Shown: piece by piece, positions 16,801 to 25,163 of the stretch
How the letters are laid out: the number at the start of each line of letters is the position of its first letter
How positions within the stretch are numbered: position 1 is the first letter of the stretch
NCBI RefSeq assembly: GCF_007431345.1
Contig: NZ_CP041730.1
Coordinates: 3,906,001 to 3,970,000, forward strand
DNA length: 64,000 bases
Reading direction: 5' to 3'
From: Chitinimonas arctica
Lineage (GTDB): Bacteria; Pseudomonadota; Gammaproteobacteria; Burkholderiales; Chitinimonadaceae
The notes under the pieces: model-generated
Databases searched by the model: none
What the model saw: only the letters and a program-made list of their open reading frames with translations
What the model was told of the DNA's origin: nothing
Position numbers and translations under genes: made by a program

Positions 16801-19800
16801 CGTGATCGTCCGGCTCGGCTACGAAACCCGCCCGGACAACACTGACAACACCACCGGCTGGGGCGCCGGCGGCAAGGCGTATCTGCTGAAGCGGCTCAAG
16901 ACCATCACCACGGCGGTCAATACGGCGGCCAATGGCGATGGCGGCGACATCGCCAGTGTCTATACCCTCGATTACGTACAAAGCCCGCGCAGTGCGCGCA
17001 GTCTGTTGCGCAGCGTGCAGCGCTGCGACGGCGACCGTAACCGCAACAGCGCCGTCCGCTGTCTGCCAGCCACCACCTTCCAATGGGGCGAACCGGCAGC
17101 CGGTACGGCCAAGCGTTTCGTCAGCCTGGGCAACTGGGACGGTCCGATTCTGGAAGACTGGCATTCCGGCATGAGTTGGCGGCAAGAGGGTAACTTCCGA
17201 GTGGCCGAGGAAGGCAATGATCCACGCGATATGGTGGTGATGGGCGACTTCAACGGCGACGGCTACACCGATATGCTGGACAAGCGCCGCGTCGGTGACC
17301 GGATGCACAGGCTGTTCCTGGGCAATGGCCGTGGTTTCGACAGCCAGAACGTGTTCACCAGCCAGCCTGCCGCCTTTACCGTACTGGAAACGGGCGACTT
17401 CGACGGCGACGGCCAGCTGGACTTGCTAGCCGCCGAGGGCATGGTCGATGGCATTGGTGTGGTGCGTAGCCGATTCGTCAGCAAACGCCAGATTTGCTAT
17501 GCGCGCTTTCGCGAAGGCCAGGGCTTTACCTGTAACGCGTGGGCCGAGGCAGATGCCATCGCGGGTGGCAACACGGGCGGCCTCCATACCACCTACGACT
17601 TCAATGGCGATGGCCGCATCGATGTGTTGGTGCCCGGTAGTAATTTCTCTGCGGAGGAGGGTACCTCCTATAACGACCAACTCTGTCTGTCCACGGGTAC
17701 GGGTTTCCAATGCCGGTTACAGGGCAACGGCGTGTTCAATGTGGGCCGCGTGGGTGTACTGGTCGAGCGCAAATACAGCGGTGACAGCGCCGATATCAAT
17801 GGCGACGGTCGCGCCGACAGCTTGCGGCTCACCCGTGCCAGCTACGATAGAGAAAGCCGCAATTGGGTCAATACCCATACAGGCGTCTGGGCGAATCTTC
17901 GCACCGAACGCGGCGCAGCCGATTACCAGTTGATCGACTATTTGACGCTCAGCGTGGAGAAGAACCCACCGGCCAATACCATCCACTATCGCCTGGCTGA
18001 AGAAGCCCATTGGCAAAGCAGCTTGGTGGCGGACTTCAACCACGACGGCTACACCGATCTGCTGTTCGGTTTGTCCGGCGGCGACAAGGACTGGAAGACC
18101 GGCGGGCGGCTGTGCTATGCGACCGGCGCGCCATCCCCTACAGGCGGGGTCGCCGGCATGGACTGCCGCAGCCTGCTCGATACGGGCTACCGCACCGGCA
18201 GCGGTGGAGACCAGATCGACTTCCGGATCCGCGCCGTCGGCGATATCGACGGCGATGGCGAAGCCGACATCCTGGCCGGCGAACCCTATCTGGGCGTGCA
18301 GCGCGTTTGCCGGATCACCGGCAGCGGTGGCTACCAATGCGAAAACTGGACGCTACCGCAACTGGGTTACCCCACCCAGCCGCAAGGGCGGCCTAACTAT
18401 CCTGGCAGTACTTGGCTGGAAACCTCGCGCATTCTTACCGGCGACTTCAACGGCGATGGCCGCATGGACCTGGTCAATTACACGCTGGGCGGCAAATGGG
18501 AAGTATTGAGCGCCGAGTCAACGGCCCAGCCTGGCGAAGCACTGGATAAGTTGCTTGCCGTCACCGATGGCACGCTTCGCCGTAGCCAAGTCGAATACGG
18601 CTCGCTGCGCGACAGCAATCTCTACCTGACCAGCGCCGCCGCGCTCGACCCCGCCGCTGCCGATACGGTGCGTTATCCGCTGCGCCGCATCGCCCCTGGT
18701 CCCAGCAAGGTCGTCAGCAAGCTGCGCATCGACAATGGTGTGGCCGATCCAATCGTTACCAGCTATCGCTACGCCGCCGGCGCGGTCGAGCTAACCGGCC
18801 GTGCCAATCCCGGCTTCCGCGTGGTCGAGACCACTGCCCAGGCCAGCGGCATCCGCAGCCTGATCACCACCCGCCAGGACCCGGCGCAGTGGCAAAGCCG
18901 GGGCATGCTGGAACGTAAGCGTACCCTTGCCGCCAGCGGCGCAGTCCTCAGCGAGACCACCGCCGATGCGCAAGTCCGCACCCTCGCGCAGCCCAACGGT
19001 AGCCCGACCTGGTTCGTCTATAGCGGCAGCGAGATCGGCGACAAGTACGACCTGGACCGCAGCCCACTGGGCCATACCGTCACCGCCAACAGCTACGACG
19101 ACTGGGGCAACCTCAAGCAAAGCGACAGCCTGATCAGCGGCAACGGCAAGACCTTCCGCAACCTGACGGTCAACACCTACCAGGCCGCCAATGCCGGCGA
19201 CGCACCTTGGCTGCAAGGCCTGCTTAGCCGCACCGTCAATGCCAAGACCGACGGCTATGGCCAGACCATCAGCCGTACCGTCGCCTATGGCTACGATGCC
19301 AAGGGCCTGCCGGCCAGCGAGACCCTTGAGCCCAACGACGCCAGCCTCAAGCTCAAGCTGCTGACCACTTTCGACCGTAGCGGTAATCCCTTTGGCCTAG
19401 TCAACAAAAAGACCCAGACCTGGCGCGACCCGGTCAGCAACAACGACCGCAGCCGTACCGTCGAAGATGTTCAATACGACGCCAAAGGCCGCTTCGTCAA
19501 AACCCGCCAGAACGCCGCCGGCCATAGCGAAAGCCTGGTCTACGACTTCCGCACCGGCGCGCAAACCAGTTTGACTGGCCCGAACGGTTTCAAAACCACC
19601 TGGACCGTCGATGGCTTCGGCCGCAAGTTGGCCGAACAGCGCGCGGATGGCACCGAGACGCGTAGCTATCTGAAGCAATGCAACGGCAGTTGCCCCGTTG
19701 CCGGCGCAATGCAAGTGGCCATCACCGACAGCTACAAGGGCGCCGACCGCATCGCCGTACCATCCCTGGTCTACAGCGACAACGCCGGCCATGCCTTGCG

Positions 19801-22534
19801 CAGCCAGAGCTGGGGTTTCGCTGGGCAGGTCATCAACACCGACCACAGCTACGACCGCCGTGGCCGGCTGGAGATCAGCTACCAGCCAGCGTTTGCCGGC
19901 AGCACGCCACTACAGGCCAGCCGCTACGGCTACGACGATTTGGATCGGGTGATCCTGGTCGCTACCTTGAACGAGGGCGGCGGAGTGGGCAAGGAAGCGG
20001 AGCAGGTCACCACGACCATCTATCAAGGCCTGCAAACCGTCCTGACCAACCCGAAGCCGCAAAGCAAGACCGATATCCGCAATGTGCTGGGCCAGCTGGA
20101 AGTCAGCAAGGATGCCAAGGGCGGCATCACCGAGTACGGCCATGACGCCTTCGGTAACCTGACCCAGATCATCGATCCGGGCAAGAATATCGTCCGTATC
20201 ACTTACGACCTGCTGGGCCGCAAGACCGACCTGAACGATCTGGACCTGGGCGCCATCCACTACGACGTGGATCCACTGGGCCGCGTCTGGAAACAGACCG
20301 ACGCCAAACAGCAGGTCACTCGCTCGACTTACGACGATCTCGACCGGCTGACCAGCCGTAGCGAACCGAACCTGGAAAGCCGCTGGGTCTACGACACGGC
20401 GGCCCGTGGTATCGGCCAGCTGACGGAGGCCTACACGCTGCGCAGCGGCACCAAGGACTACCAACGTACCCACAGCTACGACAGCCTGGGCCGTCCGGAC
20501 ACCACCACGCTGACCCTGGACACGGTCTACAGCAGCAAAGCCGAGTATGACGCCTGGGGCCGATCCCTGCGCCAGACCCACCAGCGCGGCACCGACGCCA
20601 GCAAGGCCAAGCGCTTCGAGCAGCGCTACAACCAGTACGGCTACCTCAGCCGGATCGAACGGCAAGGGGTAGCACTATGGCAAGCCACCGAACAGGATGC
20701 CGCCAACCGGGTACGCAAAGCCACGCTCGGTAATGGCTTGCAGATCCAACAGACCTACAACATCTATACCGGCCGACTGAGCGATGGGGAACTGACGAGT
20801 CCGCAGACCGGCTTGCAATGGCGTGAGAACTATCTCTACGACAAGTTGGGCAACATCGAGCAGCGCAGTCAGTTTTGGGCGGACAGCAGCTTGACGGAGA
20901 CGTTTGCCTACGACGATCTGAATCGCCTCAGCAAGGCGACCGCCACCAACCAGCCTACCCAGGAATTCACGTACGACGCCATCGGCAATATGCTGAGCAA
21001 GACCGGTGCGGGTACCTATACCTACCCGCCGCAAGGCCAGGCCGTGCGCGCCGCCAATAGCGGTGGCCCGCACGCGGTCAGCAGCATCAGCAGCCTGGGG
21101 GCCTTCCGCTACGACGCCAATGGCAACCTGATCGAAGGCGCCGGCCGCAAGCTCAGTTGGACCAGCTTCGATATGCCGCACTGCATTACCACGGGCAGCC
21201 TGAACGCCGATGGTCGCTGCGGTAGCGGCACGTCCAGCGAATTTGCCTACGGCACCGAGCATCAGCGCGCCAAGCAGATCAAGAGCGACGGCACCACGAT
21301 CTATTACGCCGGCGCGATTGAAGCGGAAACCACCGGCAGCACGGTCAAGTCCATCAAGACCTACTGGCCGAACGGCTTGGGCGTGGAAATCGACAAGGGT
21401 AGCAGCACCGACCAGCACTGGACCCATGAGGACCGGCTCGGCAGCGTGGTGGCCATCAGCGACCAGACCGGCGCGCTGAAGGAAAGGCTGAGCTACGACG
21501 TTTGGGGCAAACGCCGCAACTTGAACGGCAGCGCCAACAACGTGGACGGGGCGATCGACAACAAGGGCTTTACCGGTCACGAGATGTTGGATGGGCTGGA
21601 CCTGGTGCATATGAACGGCCGCGTCTACGATCCGCTGGTGGCGCGCTTTATGAGCGCCGACCCCATCATCCAGGATCCGGAGCATAGCCAGAGCTATAAC
21701 CGCTACAGCTACGTGTGGAATAATCCGACCAATCTGACGGATCCGACCGGGTTCACGGCTGGGCAAGGCGGGCAGGCCAATATCAACGAGAATGTCATAG
21801 GGAAGCTGGATCAGGCTTTCCAAACGGGTAGTCGCGTCCGAATGGAGGGTGAGTCGCCGGGCAGTACGATGCTATCGATGACCTCGTACGGCGGCAACGA
21901 CGAACGCGGCAATGCCGGTGGCGAGAGGAAAGCTTCGGCAATTGGCGGTACGACCGTAAGCGGTGGCACGGGGGGGAGTGCAGGCGCTAGCAATGGTCCT
22001 ACGCAGATTGGACCGAATGGCGGTGTTTGTGATGCGGGGTGCTCTGAAGTCCCCCAGATTGGTGAACAGCATGCAGGCTTTGATCGTGGAAGCGGTAAAG
22101 GTGGGCGGGTTGTTGAGAATATGGTTGGCTCTACAACGGGGAAGAAGCCAACAGGGGAAGAGCTAGGGAAGGCTGCTCGGGTAAGGTTGTCGCCAGATGA
22201 ACCCTACATTCCTATGCGTGGTGAGGCGTTTAGAGAGGCGAAAAGAGATTCTCGGATTCCAGTGTCGCAAGCACCTGATGAAGTAAGGTCAGTTAGGATG
22301 ACTGATAGAAGTGGGCGTCCTATTCTGGATGAGAATGGACAGCCAACGTGGTCGCGGGAATATACATTTACCAACTCTCGCGGCCAAAAAATTGTGATTC
22401 AAGACCATGGTACTGGTCATAAGTTTGGACAGGGAGGGGTTGGGGATCAAGGGCCGCATTTCAATGTGAGGCCAATTGATAATACACGCACAGGTAAAGT
22501 TTCTGGTACGCAGGAGCATTATTTGTACGAGTAA
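13892..22534 (+). CDS. Giant secreted RHS/SpvB polymorphic toxin with HNH-nuclease tip (Tox-HNH-EHHH type)
   Basis: A 2,880-residue protein. In order: a signal-peptide-like N-terminus (residues 1-37, LGALLVGVTVLAA); three tandem repeats of about 93 residues (39-318); an Ig-like domain (about 648-733); a SpvB/TcaC-type domain (about 753 onward); a propeller region with seven FG-GAP/VCBS-like Asp-rich motifs such as DFNGDGYTDML, about 1114-1525; many YD/RHS repeats (1600-2500); and the RHS core ending near 2620 (MNGRVYDPLVARFMSADP, then NPTNLTDPTGF). The last 260 residues are a linker and a toxin tip. The tip carries AFREAKRDSRIP, IQDHGTGHKFGQGGVGDQGP and HFNVRP, the Glu and three His of the HNH/endonuclease VII superfamily. 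The architecture resembles Tc-toxin B/C cocoon proteins, so the tip is probably enclosed and released at the core. No T6SS PAAR domain is seen; export is probably Sec-dependent. The tip is AT-richer than the body. Confidence 0.92.
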   Translation: MRKAGVAHRLAVLGNTRGTDWLARLGALLVGVTVLAAPPTINVQRTPATMIVGQAYTSSWSTTHATAVSLTCTASGTGFAISNLALATSGSAPGTASAAWVGYPSRCTWTATGPEGSTSTVENLTTINPPPAPTITPQRQPATMVAGQPYTASWSTTNATAVSLSCTASGSGYTVSNLALATSGNAPGTASAAWVGYPSSCTWTATGPGGSSSRVETLTTVNPPAPTITVQRNPITMTAGQAYTSTWSTTYATAVSLSCTASGTGYSVSNMAMATSGSTPGTASAAWVNYPSRCTWTATGLGGATSSVEILNTVAGVNPALPTSTLSASPSNVRITAGQTAAITLTGSGSDVGGQVAKLELLLDSGSGYSATPLKTVPGTTPTASLSHVHNLPAGFYRFKLRATDNQGASTDSTPFPVNITTSPLLGSLSGIRSSADGKAQLVGWTCQAGTAQAMSYQVFLNAPTQALGGVPIGTANLANLSDELDNAAVQAACGTPGVGHSLRFDLSPYTSSYAGSPIFVQATAPSGSLVLPCEDRNCTMPGSLRIALTTPVDLAVYKGVSDIFMRIKLSNGTGSCDDVSFLFDGAWLGKAQGVTADSEAGTCYVTKRGVAPRAAPYLIAARIQQGNTTLYAAHRNVQVISGTTISLSSPEAGKTLTAPASITLNATATIGSGSITRVEFYNGATKLGEDSSAPYSYSWMAVPVGNYANLTARLVDSLGGVTTSAPVAVNVTASQGGGGDTPVKISFASSYVDGLISGGVDAGSLPGELGVGGGAANYSLPIVVPPGTAGIAPSLSLNYNSNGSTGIAGLGWSLSGRSSVQRCSRSIAQDGEHDTVRFDTRDRLCLDGQRLVLVNLAMSDANYWAENAQYRTEIDSFSRFSRFSANGKLGFKVETKAGQIQYFGVNGLDGLANSFVQAQGKTEAISWALDRVEDRAGNRMTLGYLHDLSTGENLPAWYRYGGHATTNADVIVRLGYETRPDNTDNTTGWGAGGKAYLLKRLKTITTAVNTAANGDGGDIASVYTLDYVQSPRSARSLLRSVQRCDGDRNRNSAVRCLPATTFQWGEPAAGTAKRFVSLGNWDGPILEDWHSGMSWRQEGNFRVAEEGNDPRDMVVMGDFNGDGYTDMLDKRRVGDRMHRLFLGNGRGFDSQNVFTSQPAAFTVLETGDFDGDGQLDLLAAEGMVDGIGVVRSRFVSKRQICYARFREGQGFTCNAWAEADAIAGGNTGGLHTTYDFNGDGRIDVLVPGSNFSAEEGTSYNDQLCLSTGTGFQCRLQGNGVFNVGRVGVLVERKYSGDSADINGDGRADSLRLTRASYDRESRNWVNTHTGVWANLRTERGAADYQLIDYLTLSVEKNPPANTIHYRLAEEAHWQSSLVADFNHDGYTDLLFGLSGGDKDWKTGGRLCYATGAPSPTGGVAGMDCRSLLDTGYRTGSGGDQIDFRIRAVGDIDGDGEADILAGEPYLGVQRVCRITGSGGYQCENWTLPQLGYPTQPQGRPNYPGSTWLETSRILTGDFNGDGRMDLVNYTLGGKWEVLSAESTAQPGEALDKLLAVTDGTLRRSQVEYGSLRDSNLYLTSAAALDPAAADTVRYPLRRIAPGPSKVVSKLRIDNGVADPIVTSYRYAAGAVELTGRANPGFRVVETTAQASGIRSLITTRQDPAQWQSRGMLERKRTLAASGAVLSETTADAQVRTLAQPNGSPTWFVYSGSEIGDKYDLDRSPLGHTVTANSYDDWGNLKQSDSLISGNGKTFRNLTVNTYQAANAGDAPWLQGLLSRTVNAKTDGYGQTISRTVAYGYDAKGLPASETLEPNDASLKLKLLTTFDRSGNPFGLVNKKTQTWRDPVSNNDRSRTVEDVQYDAKGRFVKTRQNAAGHSESLVYDFRTGAQTSLTGPNGFKTTWTVDGFGRKLAEQRADGTETRSYLKQCNGSCPVAGAMQVAITDSYKGADRIAVPSLVYSDNAGHALRSQSWGFAGQVINTDHSYDRRGRLEISYQPAFAGSTPLQASRYGYDDLDRVILVATLNEGGGVGKEAEQVTTTIYQGLQTVLTNPKPQSKTDIRNVLGQLEVSKDAKGGITEYGHDAFGNLTQIIDPGKNIVRITYDLLGRKTDLNDLDLGAIHYDVDPLGRVWKQTDAKQQVTRSTYDDLDRLTSRSEPNLESRWVYDTAARGIGQLTEAYTLRSGTKDYQRTHSYDSLGRPDTTTLTLDTVYSSKAEYDAWGRSLRQTHQRGTDASKAKRFEQRYNQYGYLSRIERQGVALWQATEQDAANRVRKATLGNGLQIQQTYNIYTGRLSDGELTSPQTGLQWRENYLYDKLGNIEQRSQFWADSSLTETFAYDDLNRLSKATATNQPTQEFTYDAIGNMLSKTGAGTYTYPPQGQAVRAANSGGPHAVSSISSLGAFRYDANGNLIEGAGRKLSWTSFDMPHCITTGSLNADGRCGSGTSSEFAYGTEHQRAKQIKSDGTTIYYAGAIEAETTGSTVKSIKTYWPNGLGVEIDKGSSTDQHWTHEDRLGSVVAISDQTGALKERLSYDVWGKRRNLNGSANNVDGAIDNKGFTGHEMLDGLDLVHMNGRVYDPLVARFMSADPIIQDPEHSQSYNRYSYVWNNPTNLTDPTGFTAGQGGQANINENVIGKLDQAFQTGSRVRMEGESPGSTMLSMTSYGGNDERGNAGGERKASAIGGTTVSGGTGGSAGASNGPTQIGPNGGVCDAGCSEVPQIGEQHAGFDRGSGKGGRVVENMVGSTTGKKPTGEELGKAARVRLSPDEPYIPMRGEAFREAKRDSRIPVSQAPDEVRSVRMTDRSGRPILDENGQPTWSREYTFTNSRGQKIVIQDHGTGHKFGQGGVGDQGPHFNVRPIDNTRTGKVSGTQEHYLYE
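14006..14845 (+). repeat. Three tandem 93-94-residue repeats inside the RHS toxin
   Basis: Three in-frame units of about 280 bp start near 14006, 14288 and 14567. Each begins with a PTI-x-x-QR-x-P-x-T-M segment, continues with GQ-x-Y-T-x-x-WSTT, and carries two Cys (LSCTAS and SRCTWTATG-type). The even spacing of the Cys pair suggests disulfide-stabilised extracellular beta domains. They are Ig-like by appearance; I do not recognise the exact family. Confidence 0.85.
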
Positions 22535-22610
22535 GCTCCCAATTCCGTGGGGCGCTCAGAAGCGATAAGTTGCTTTTATGCCTATTGTGGGCAGTAAATA
22601 GGAGTTTTCA

Positions 22611-22988
22611 ATGTCACTAGATTTTATTGATCGAGCAGATTTTCTGAAGGGGGTGTACGGTGCAATCCCCTCTTTCTCCGAAATTGTCCTGCATGATATT
22701 GTTCTGTCGGACAATGGGCCTTCTGTCGCACTTAGGTTTGATTTGGCAAATTTTCCATCTAACCCACCAAAAAAATGGGAAGAGTTCAATACGGTGCAAG
22801 TTACATTGGATCTGACTGGGCTGAGGTCGATCAGTATTAGTAAGTTTGGGTTGAATAATCGATGTTCTTTGAAGTTGGTCAAGGATGAGGATGGGGTATC
22901 TTTGCAGTCTTTCGGGGAGGTGGAGTTATCTGCCATTGGGGATTTCATTGCAGTGGCGAAAATTAGCGCATATTTGAATGATGTTTAG
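22611..22988 (+). CDS. Imm50-like immunity protein, probable cognate antidote of the RHS nuclease tip
   Basis: A 125-residue cytoplasmic protein beginning 76 bp after the toxin stop codon. SFSEIVLHDIVLSDNGPSVALRFDL and FPSNPPKKWEEFNTVQVTLDL, taken in parts, match the Imm50 pattern of a short beta-rich protein with a conserved PPKKW segment. Position directly behind the toxin tip and AT-rich composition shared with that tip argue it is the cognate immunity gene. Neutralisation of this particular tip is inference. Confidence 0.75.
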   Translation: MSLDFIDRADFLKGVYGAIPSFSEIVLHDIVLSDNGPSVALRFDLANFPSNPPKKWEEFNTVQVTLDLTGLRSISISKFGLNNRCSLKLVKDEDGVSLQSFGEVELSAIGDFIAVAKISAYLNDV

Positions 22989-23009
22989 GCTATTTCTGCT
23001 TCTATCGAA

Positions 23010-23246
23010 ATGGAGTTTCGCACCAGCCCAATCATGGCTGAGCGACTAAGTCATAGGTGGCGATGCTTAGCATATAGCGCCGAACGCGGCATTGGTAGTG
23101 CTGAGAAGAAGGTTTCGGCAAACAGCGGTACATCGTTAGTTGCAAATGGTGTAATGAGTGGGAATGTTGGCGTTAGCCGCGGCTCGGTGCTGATTGGGAA
23201 GATTGGCGAGCTTTGGGTGCGACTTGCTAGTTGCGGGCAATACTGA
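23010..23246 (+). pseudogene. Decayed RHS tip/linker relic
   Basis: A 78-codon frame with no recognisable fold, but its middle is homologous to the linker before the toxin tip of the large RHS gene. Bases 23081-23130 match 21901-21950 at 38 of 50 positions, in the same codon phase. ERGIGSAEKKVSANSGT in the relic corresponds to ERGNAGGERKASAIGGT in the toxin, and both have a G-x-x-x-IG further on. The likely origin is an older toxin tip displaced by recombination and left behind its successor. No good ribosome-binding site precedes it. The 300-bp stretch 22989-23292 holds nothing else I can support. Confidence 0.65.
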
Positions 23247-23292
23247 GTTGGTACAGTAGCCGGGCTTTATATAGCAGCAACGGAATGAAAGA

Positions 23293-23925
23293 ATGAAAAC
23301 ATCGCTGGGAAAATTGATCAGCATTAGCAGTGCCGCGCTTTCTTTATCTAAGCCTGATGAGGATGTCTTTCCGACGGAGAGTGCTGCGGCTCAGGATTTG
23401 TGCGGATTGTTAGAAAGAAAAAATGGCTTCTATGCATTTGAGTCAGCGCTTCACATATTTCCGGATCGATCTGTTGGTGCGGAGATGGGATTGTTGGAGT
23501 GGAATGCACCCGACCTTTGGGTAAATTCTTATCACGGCATGGCTGATGCATGCTACTTCTTCGCAGAGGACATTTTTGGCGGGCAATTCTGTTTGAAGCA
23601 TGACGGAATTTATTCATTTGATCCAGAAACAGCTGCTTGTGTATTTCTTTCACCAGACCTCGAAGGTTGGGCTGAGATCATATTGAATGACTATGAGGTC
23701 TTGACTGGCTACCCCATAGCGCAGGCGTGGCAACGCCGCGAAGGCCGCTTGGCGACAGGAACTCGCCTTGTCCCGAAAATTCCTTTCGTCACGGGCGGGG
23801 AGTTTGAAATTGAGAATATGTACCCGCTTGAAGCGGTGAAATCTATGCATTTCCGAGCTAATTTGGCTACGCAAATAAAAGATTTGCCCGATGGTGCGCA
23901 GATCAAATGGAATATAATTGATTGA
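23293..23925 (+). CDS. SMI1/KNR4 (SUKH)-type immunity protein, 210 aa
   Basis: A 210-residue cytoplasmic protein. LLERKNGFYAFESALHIFP, LVEWN-like LLEWNAPDLWV, YFFAEDIFGGQFCL and GYPIAQAWQRREG followed by LVPKIPFVTGGEFEIENMY are the pattern of a SMI1/KNR4-related subfamily repeatedly found beside RHS and other polymorphic toxins. It probably protects against a toxin tip not present in this window, perhaps the one represented by the relic just upstream. It heads a run of six closely packed plus-strand genes. Confidence 0.75.
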   Translation: MKTSLGKLISISSAALSLSKPDEDVFPTESAAAQDLCGLLERKNGFYAFESALHIFPDRSVGAEMGLLEWNAPDLWVNSYHGMADACYFFAEDIFGGQFCLKHDGIYSFDPETAACVFLSPDLEGWAEIILNDYEVLTGYPIAQAWQRREGRLATGTRLVPKIPFVTGGEFEIENMYPLEAVKSMHFRANLATQIKDLPDGAQIKWNIID

Positions 23926-23972
23926 TTTCAATCATTGCAGCAATCTCCAGTAAGAGGAACAAGGAGAGGGTA

Positions 23973-24368
23973 ATGGATTGGAATGCATTCGCTGATTTTG
24001 ACAATCAGCTGGGATCGACGAAAAGTGCGATAAATGATGCGGAGGCCAAGCTGGCTTGGCTGCTCCCTGCTGACTACAAACAGTTCCTGGAATGGAAAAA
24101 TGGGGGGGAAGGGTTCATTGGCGACAACTACTTGATACTTTGGTCGGCTGAGGAATTGGGTCAGTTTAATTTGGAATACCAAGTAGAAAAGTACGCCCCT
24201 GGGCTCGTCTTGATCGGATCGAATGGTGGAGGGGAAGGGTTTGCTTTCGATACACGCCAATCACCCGCGCCAATCATTCAAGTCCCTTTTATAGGTATGG
24301 ACTTGGAAGATACCCGAGTGTTGGCTTCATGCTTTGATGAATTCATTGATTTTCTGGCGGTGCAATAA
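23973..24368 (+). CDS. SMI1/KNR4 (SUKH-1) family protein, 131 aa
   Basis: Started at ATG 23973 behind a strong AAGGAGAGG site, giving 131 residues. AEAKLAWLLPADYKQFLEWKN with the following GGEGFIGDNYLILWSAEEL is the classic SUKH-1 opening, and GSNGGGEGFAFDTR with CFDEFIDFL is its C-terminal half. SUKH proteins are immunity proteins against a wide set of nuclease toxins. It lies 47 bp after the preceding SMI1-type gene and 1 bp before the next small gene. Confidence 0.88.
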   Translation: MDWNAFADFDNQLGSTKSAINDAEAKLAWLLPADYKQFLEWKNGGEGFIGDNYLILWSAEELGQFNLEYQVEKYAPGLVLIGSNGGGEGFAFDTRQSPAPIIQVPFIGMDLEDTRVLASCFDEFIDFLAVQ

Positions 24369-24369
24369 A

Positions 24370-24564
24370 ATGTCTTCGCACAAATCTTGGCGACTTGCTG
24401 ACTCATCTATGAAAGGGATGGAGATATTTGAGATCACCCCAATAATTCTTGGTGGGGATCCGGCTGATTCAAGCAATAAGGTGTTGCTTACAAGGAGGCA
24501 GCATATTGAAGCGGTTCGCTATTGGAACGAAATAATTGAGGGGATAAAGAAAGTGGACGAATGA
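24370..24564 (+). CDS. Small uncharacterised protein, 64 aa
   Basis: A 64-residue frame whose ATG comes 1 bp after the preceding stop codon, so it is translationally linked to the SUKH gene. The C-terminal half (PADSSNKVLLTRRQHIEAVR, YWNEIIEGIKK) looks like a conserved charged helix. I do not recognise a family. Its stop overlaps the next ATG (ATGA). It may be a small immunity protein or a fragment of one. Confidence 0.6.
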   Translation: MSSHKSWRLADSSMKGMEIFEITPIILGGDPADSSNKVLLTRRQHIEAVRYWNEIIEGIKKVDE

Positions 24565-24734
24565 ATTTTTTAATCTTTGAATTAATTATTCCAGTATTAA
24601 AAAATCAAAAATCTGCTTTTCCCGAGATCCTGGTCAGTGGAGCTGCTGCTGTAGGAAATGGTAAGTCGGGATTCCCTGGTGGGACTCAAATTCCCCCAGC
24701 TGCCTTCAATATAGTATGGCCTTGGGAGGAATAA
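24561..24734 (+). CDS. Possible 57-aa protein in the immunity array
   Basis: A short frame from ATG 24561 to TAA 24732-24734, overlapping the preceding gene as ATGA and the following one as TAATG. The product begins MNFLIFELIIPVLKNQKS and ends in FNIVWPWEE, with a Gly-rich middle (SGAAAVGNGKSGFPGGTQ). It may be a genuine microprotein, a leader that couples translation across the array, or a remnant of an RHS tip. Nothing identifies the function, and it is too short to exclude chance. Confidence 0.35.
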   Translation: MNFLIFELIIPVLKNQKSAFPEILVSGAAAVGNGKSGFPGGTQIPPAAFNIVWPWEE

Positions 24735-25075
24735 TGTCTGTTGAACAAGATAATGTAATTGATGCTATTAGCCTCAGTAATAGTAGTAATGTTGTGCTTA
24801 CTATTTCAGATCACTTGGAATGGTCACAGGAGAACGAAGAGATTCACTTGGAGCTGCTGCAAAATAAATTGAACACGTACCTTGTTTTCTTTGAAAGTGG
24901 AGAATTGTACGAATCCTACCCGGCGGCCGAGGGAAAGAAAGTCACAATTTCTATTGTTGCTAAATTTGATTTAAATGAAAAAGCAAAAGGTTTTTACGCT
25001 CAGGTGGAAGCCATTCTTGCTGGGGCAGGGCTCGGATTGGAATTCCAAGTACTTAAAGCGCCCCCGAACCGGTGA
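24734..25075 (+). CDS. DUF6572-like protein
   Basis: Started at ATG 24734, preceded by TTGGGAGGA, giving 113 residues. DNVIDAISLSNSSNVVLTIS followed by DHLEWSQENEEIHLELLQNK and ESGELYESYP is the pattern of the DUF6572 family, small acidic proteins often found in immunity clusters. It overlaps the preceding frame by one base. A role as an immunity protein is inferred from the neighbourhood only. Confidence 0.75.
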   Translation: MSVEQDNVIDAISLSNSSNVVLTISDHLEWSQENEEIHLELLQNKLNTYLVFFESGELYESYPAAEGKKVTISIVAKFDLNEKAKGFYAQVEAILAGAGLGLEFQVLKAPPNR

Positions 25076-25163
25076 GCAAGTTTCTGTATGTGCGCATTGC
25101 AAAGCACGTACGGACGAGAGCCATTTCCGCCAGGTATGCGATTCAAAACCGATGAGGGGAAAA

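Noticed and set aside
14486..17308. Long minus-strand open frames opposite the RHS gene
   Set aside because: They are antisense shadows of a GC-rich repetitive coding sequence; translations are low-complexity and match no family.
21970..21976. Seven-G run in the RHS tip linker as a phase-variation tract
   Set aside because: Seven bases is short for efficient slippage and similar runs occur by chance in this GC-rich sequence; no further evidence supports switching.
23010..23246. The 78-codon frame as a functional gene
   Set aside because: It has no usable ribosome-binding site or family, and its middle is a degraded copy of the RHS linker; treated as a relic.
24975..25163. Longer start for the 155-aa protein
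   Set aside because: It would overlap the DUF6572-like gene by about 100 bp in another frame, and a good GAGGGG site precedes ATG 25164.
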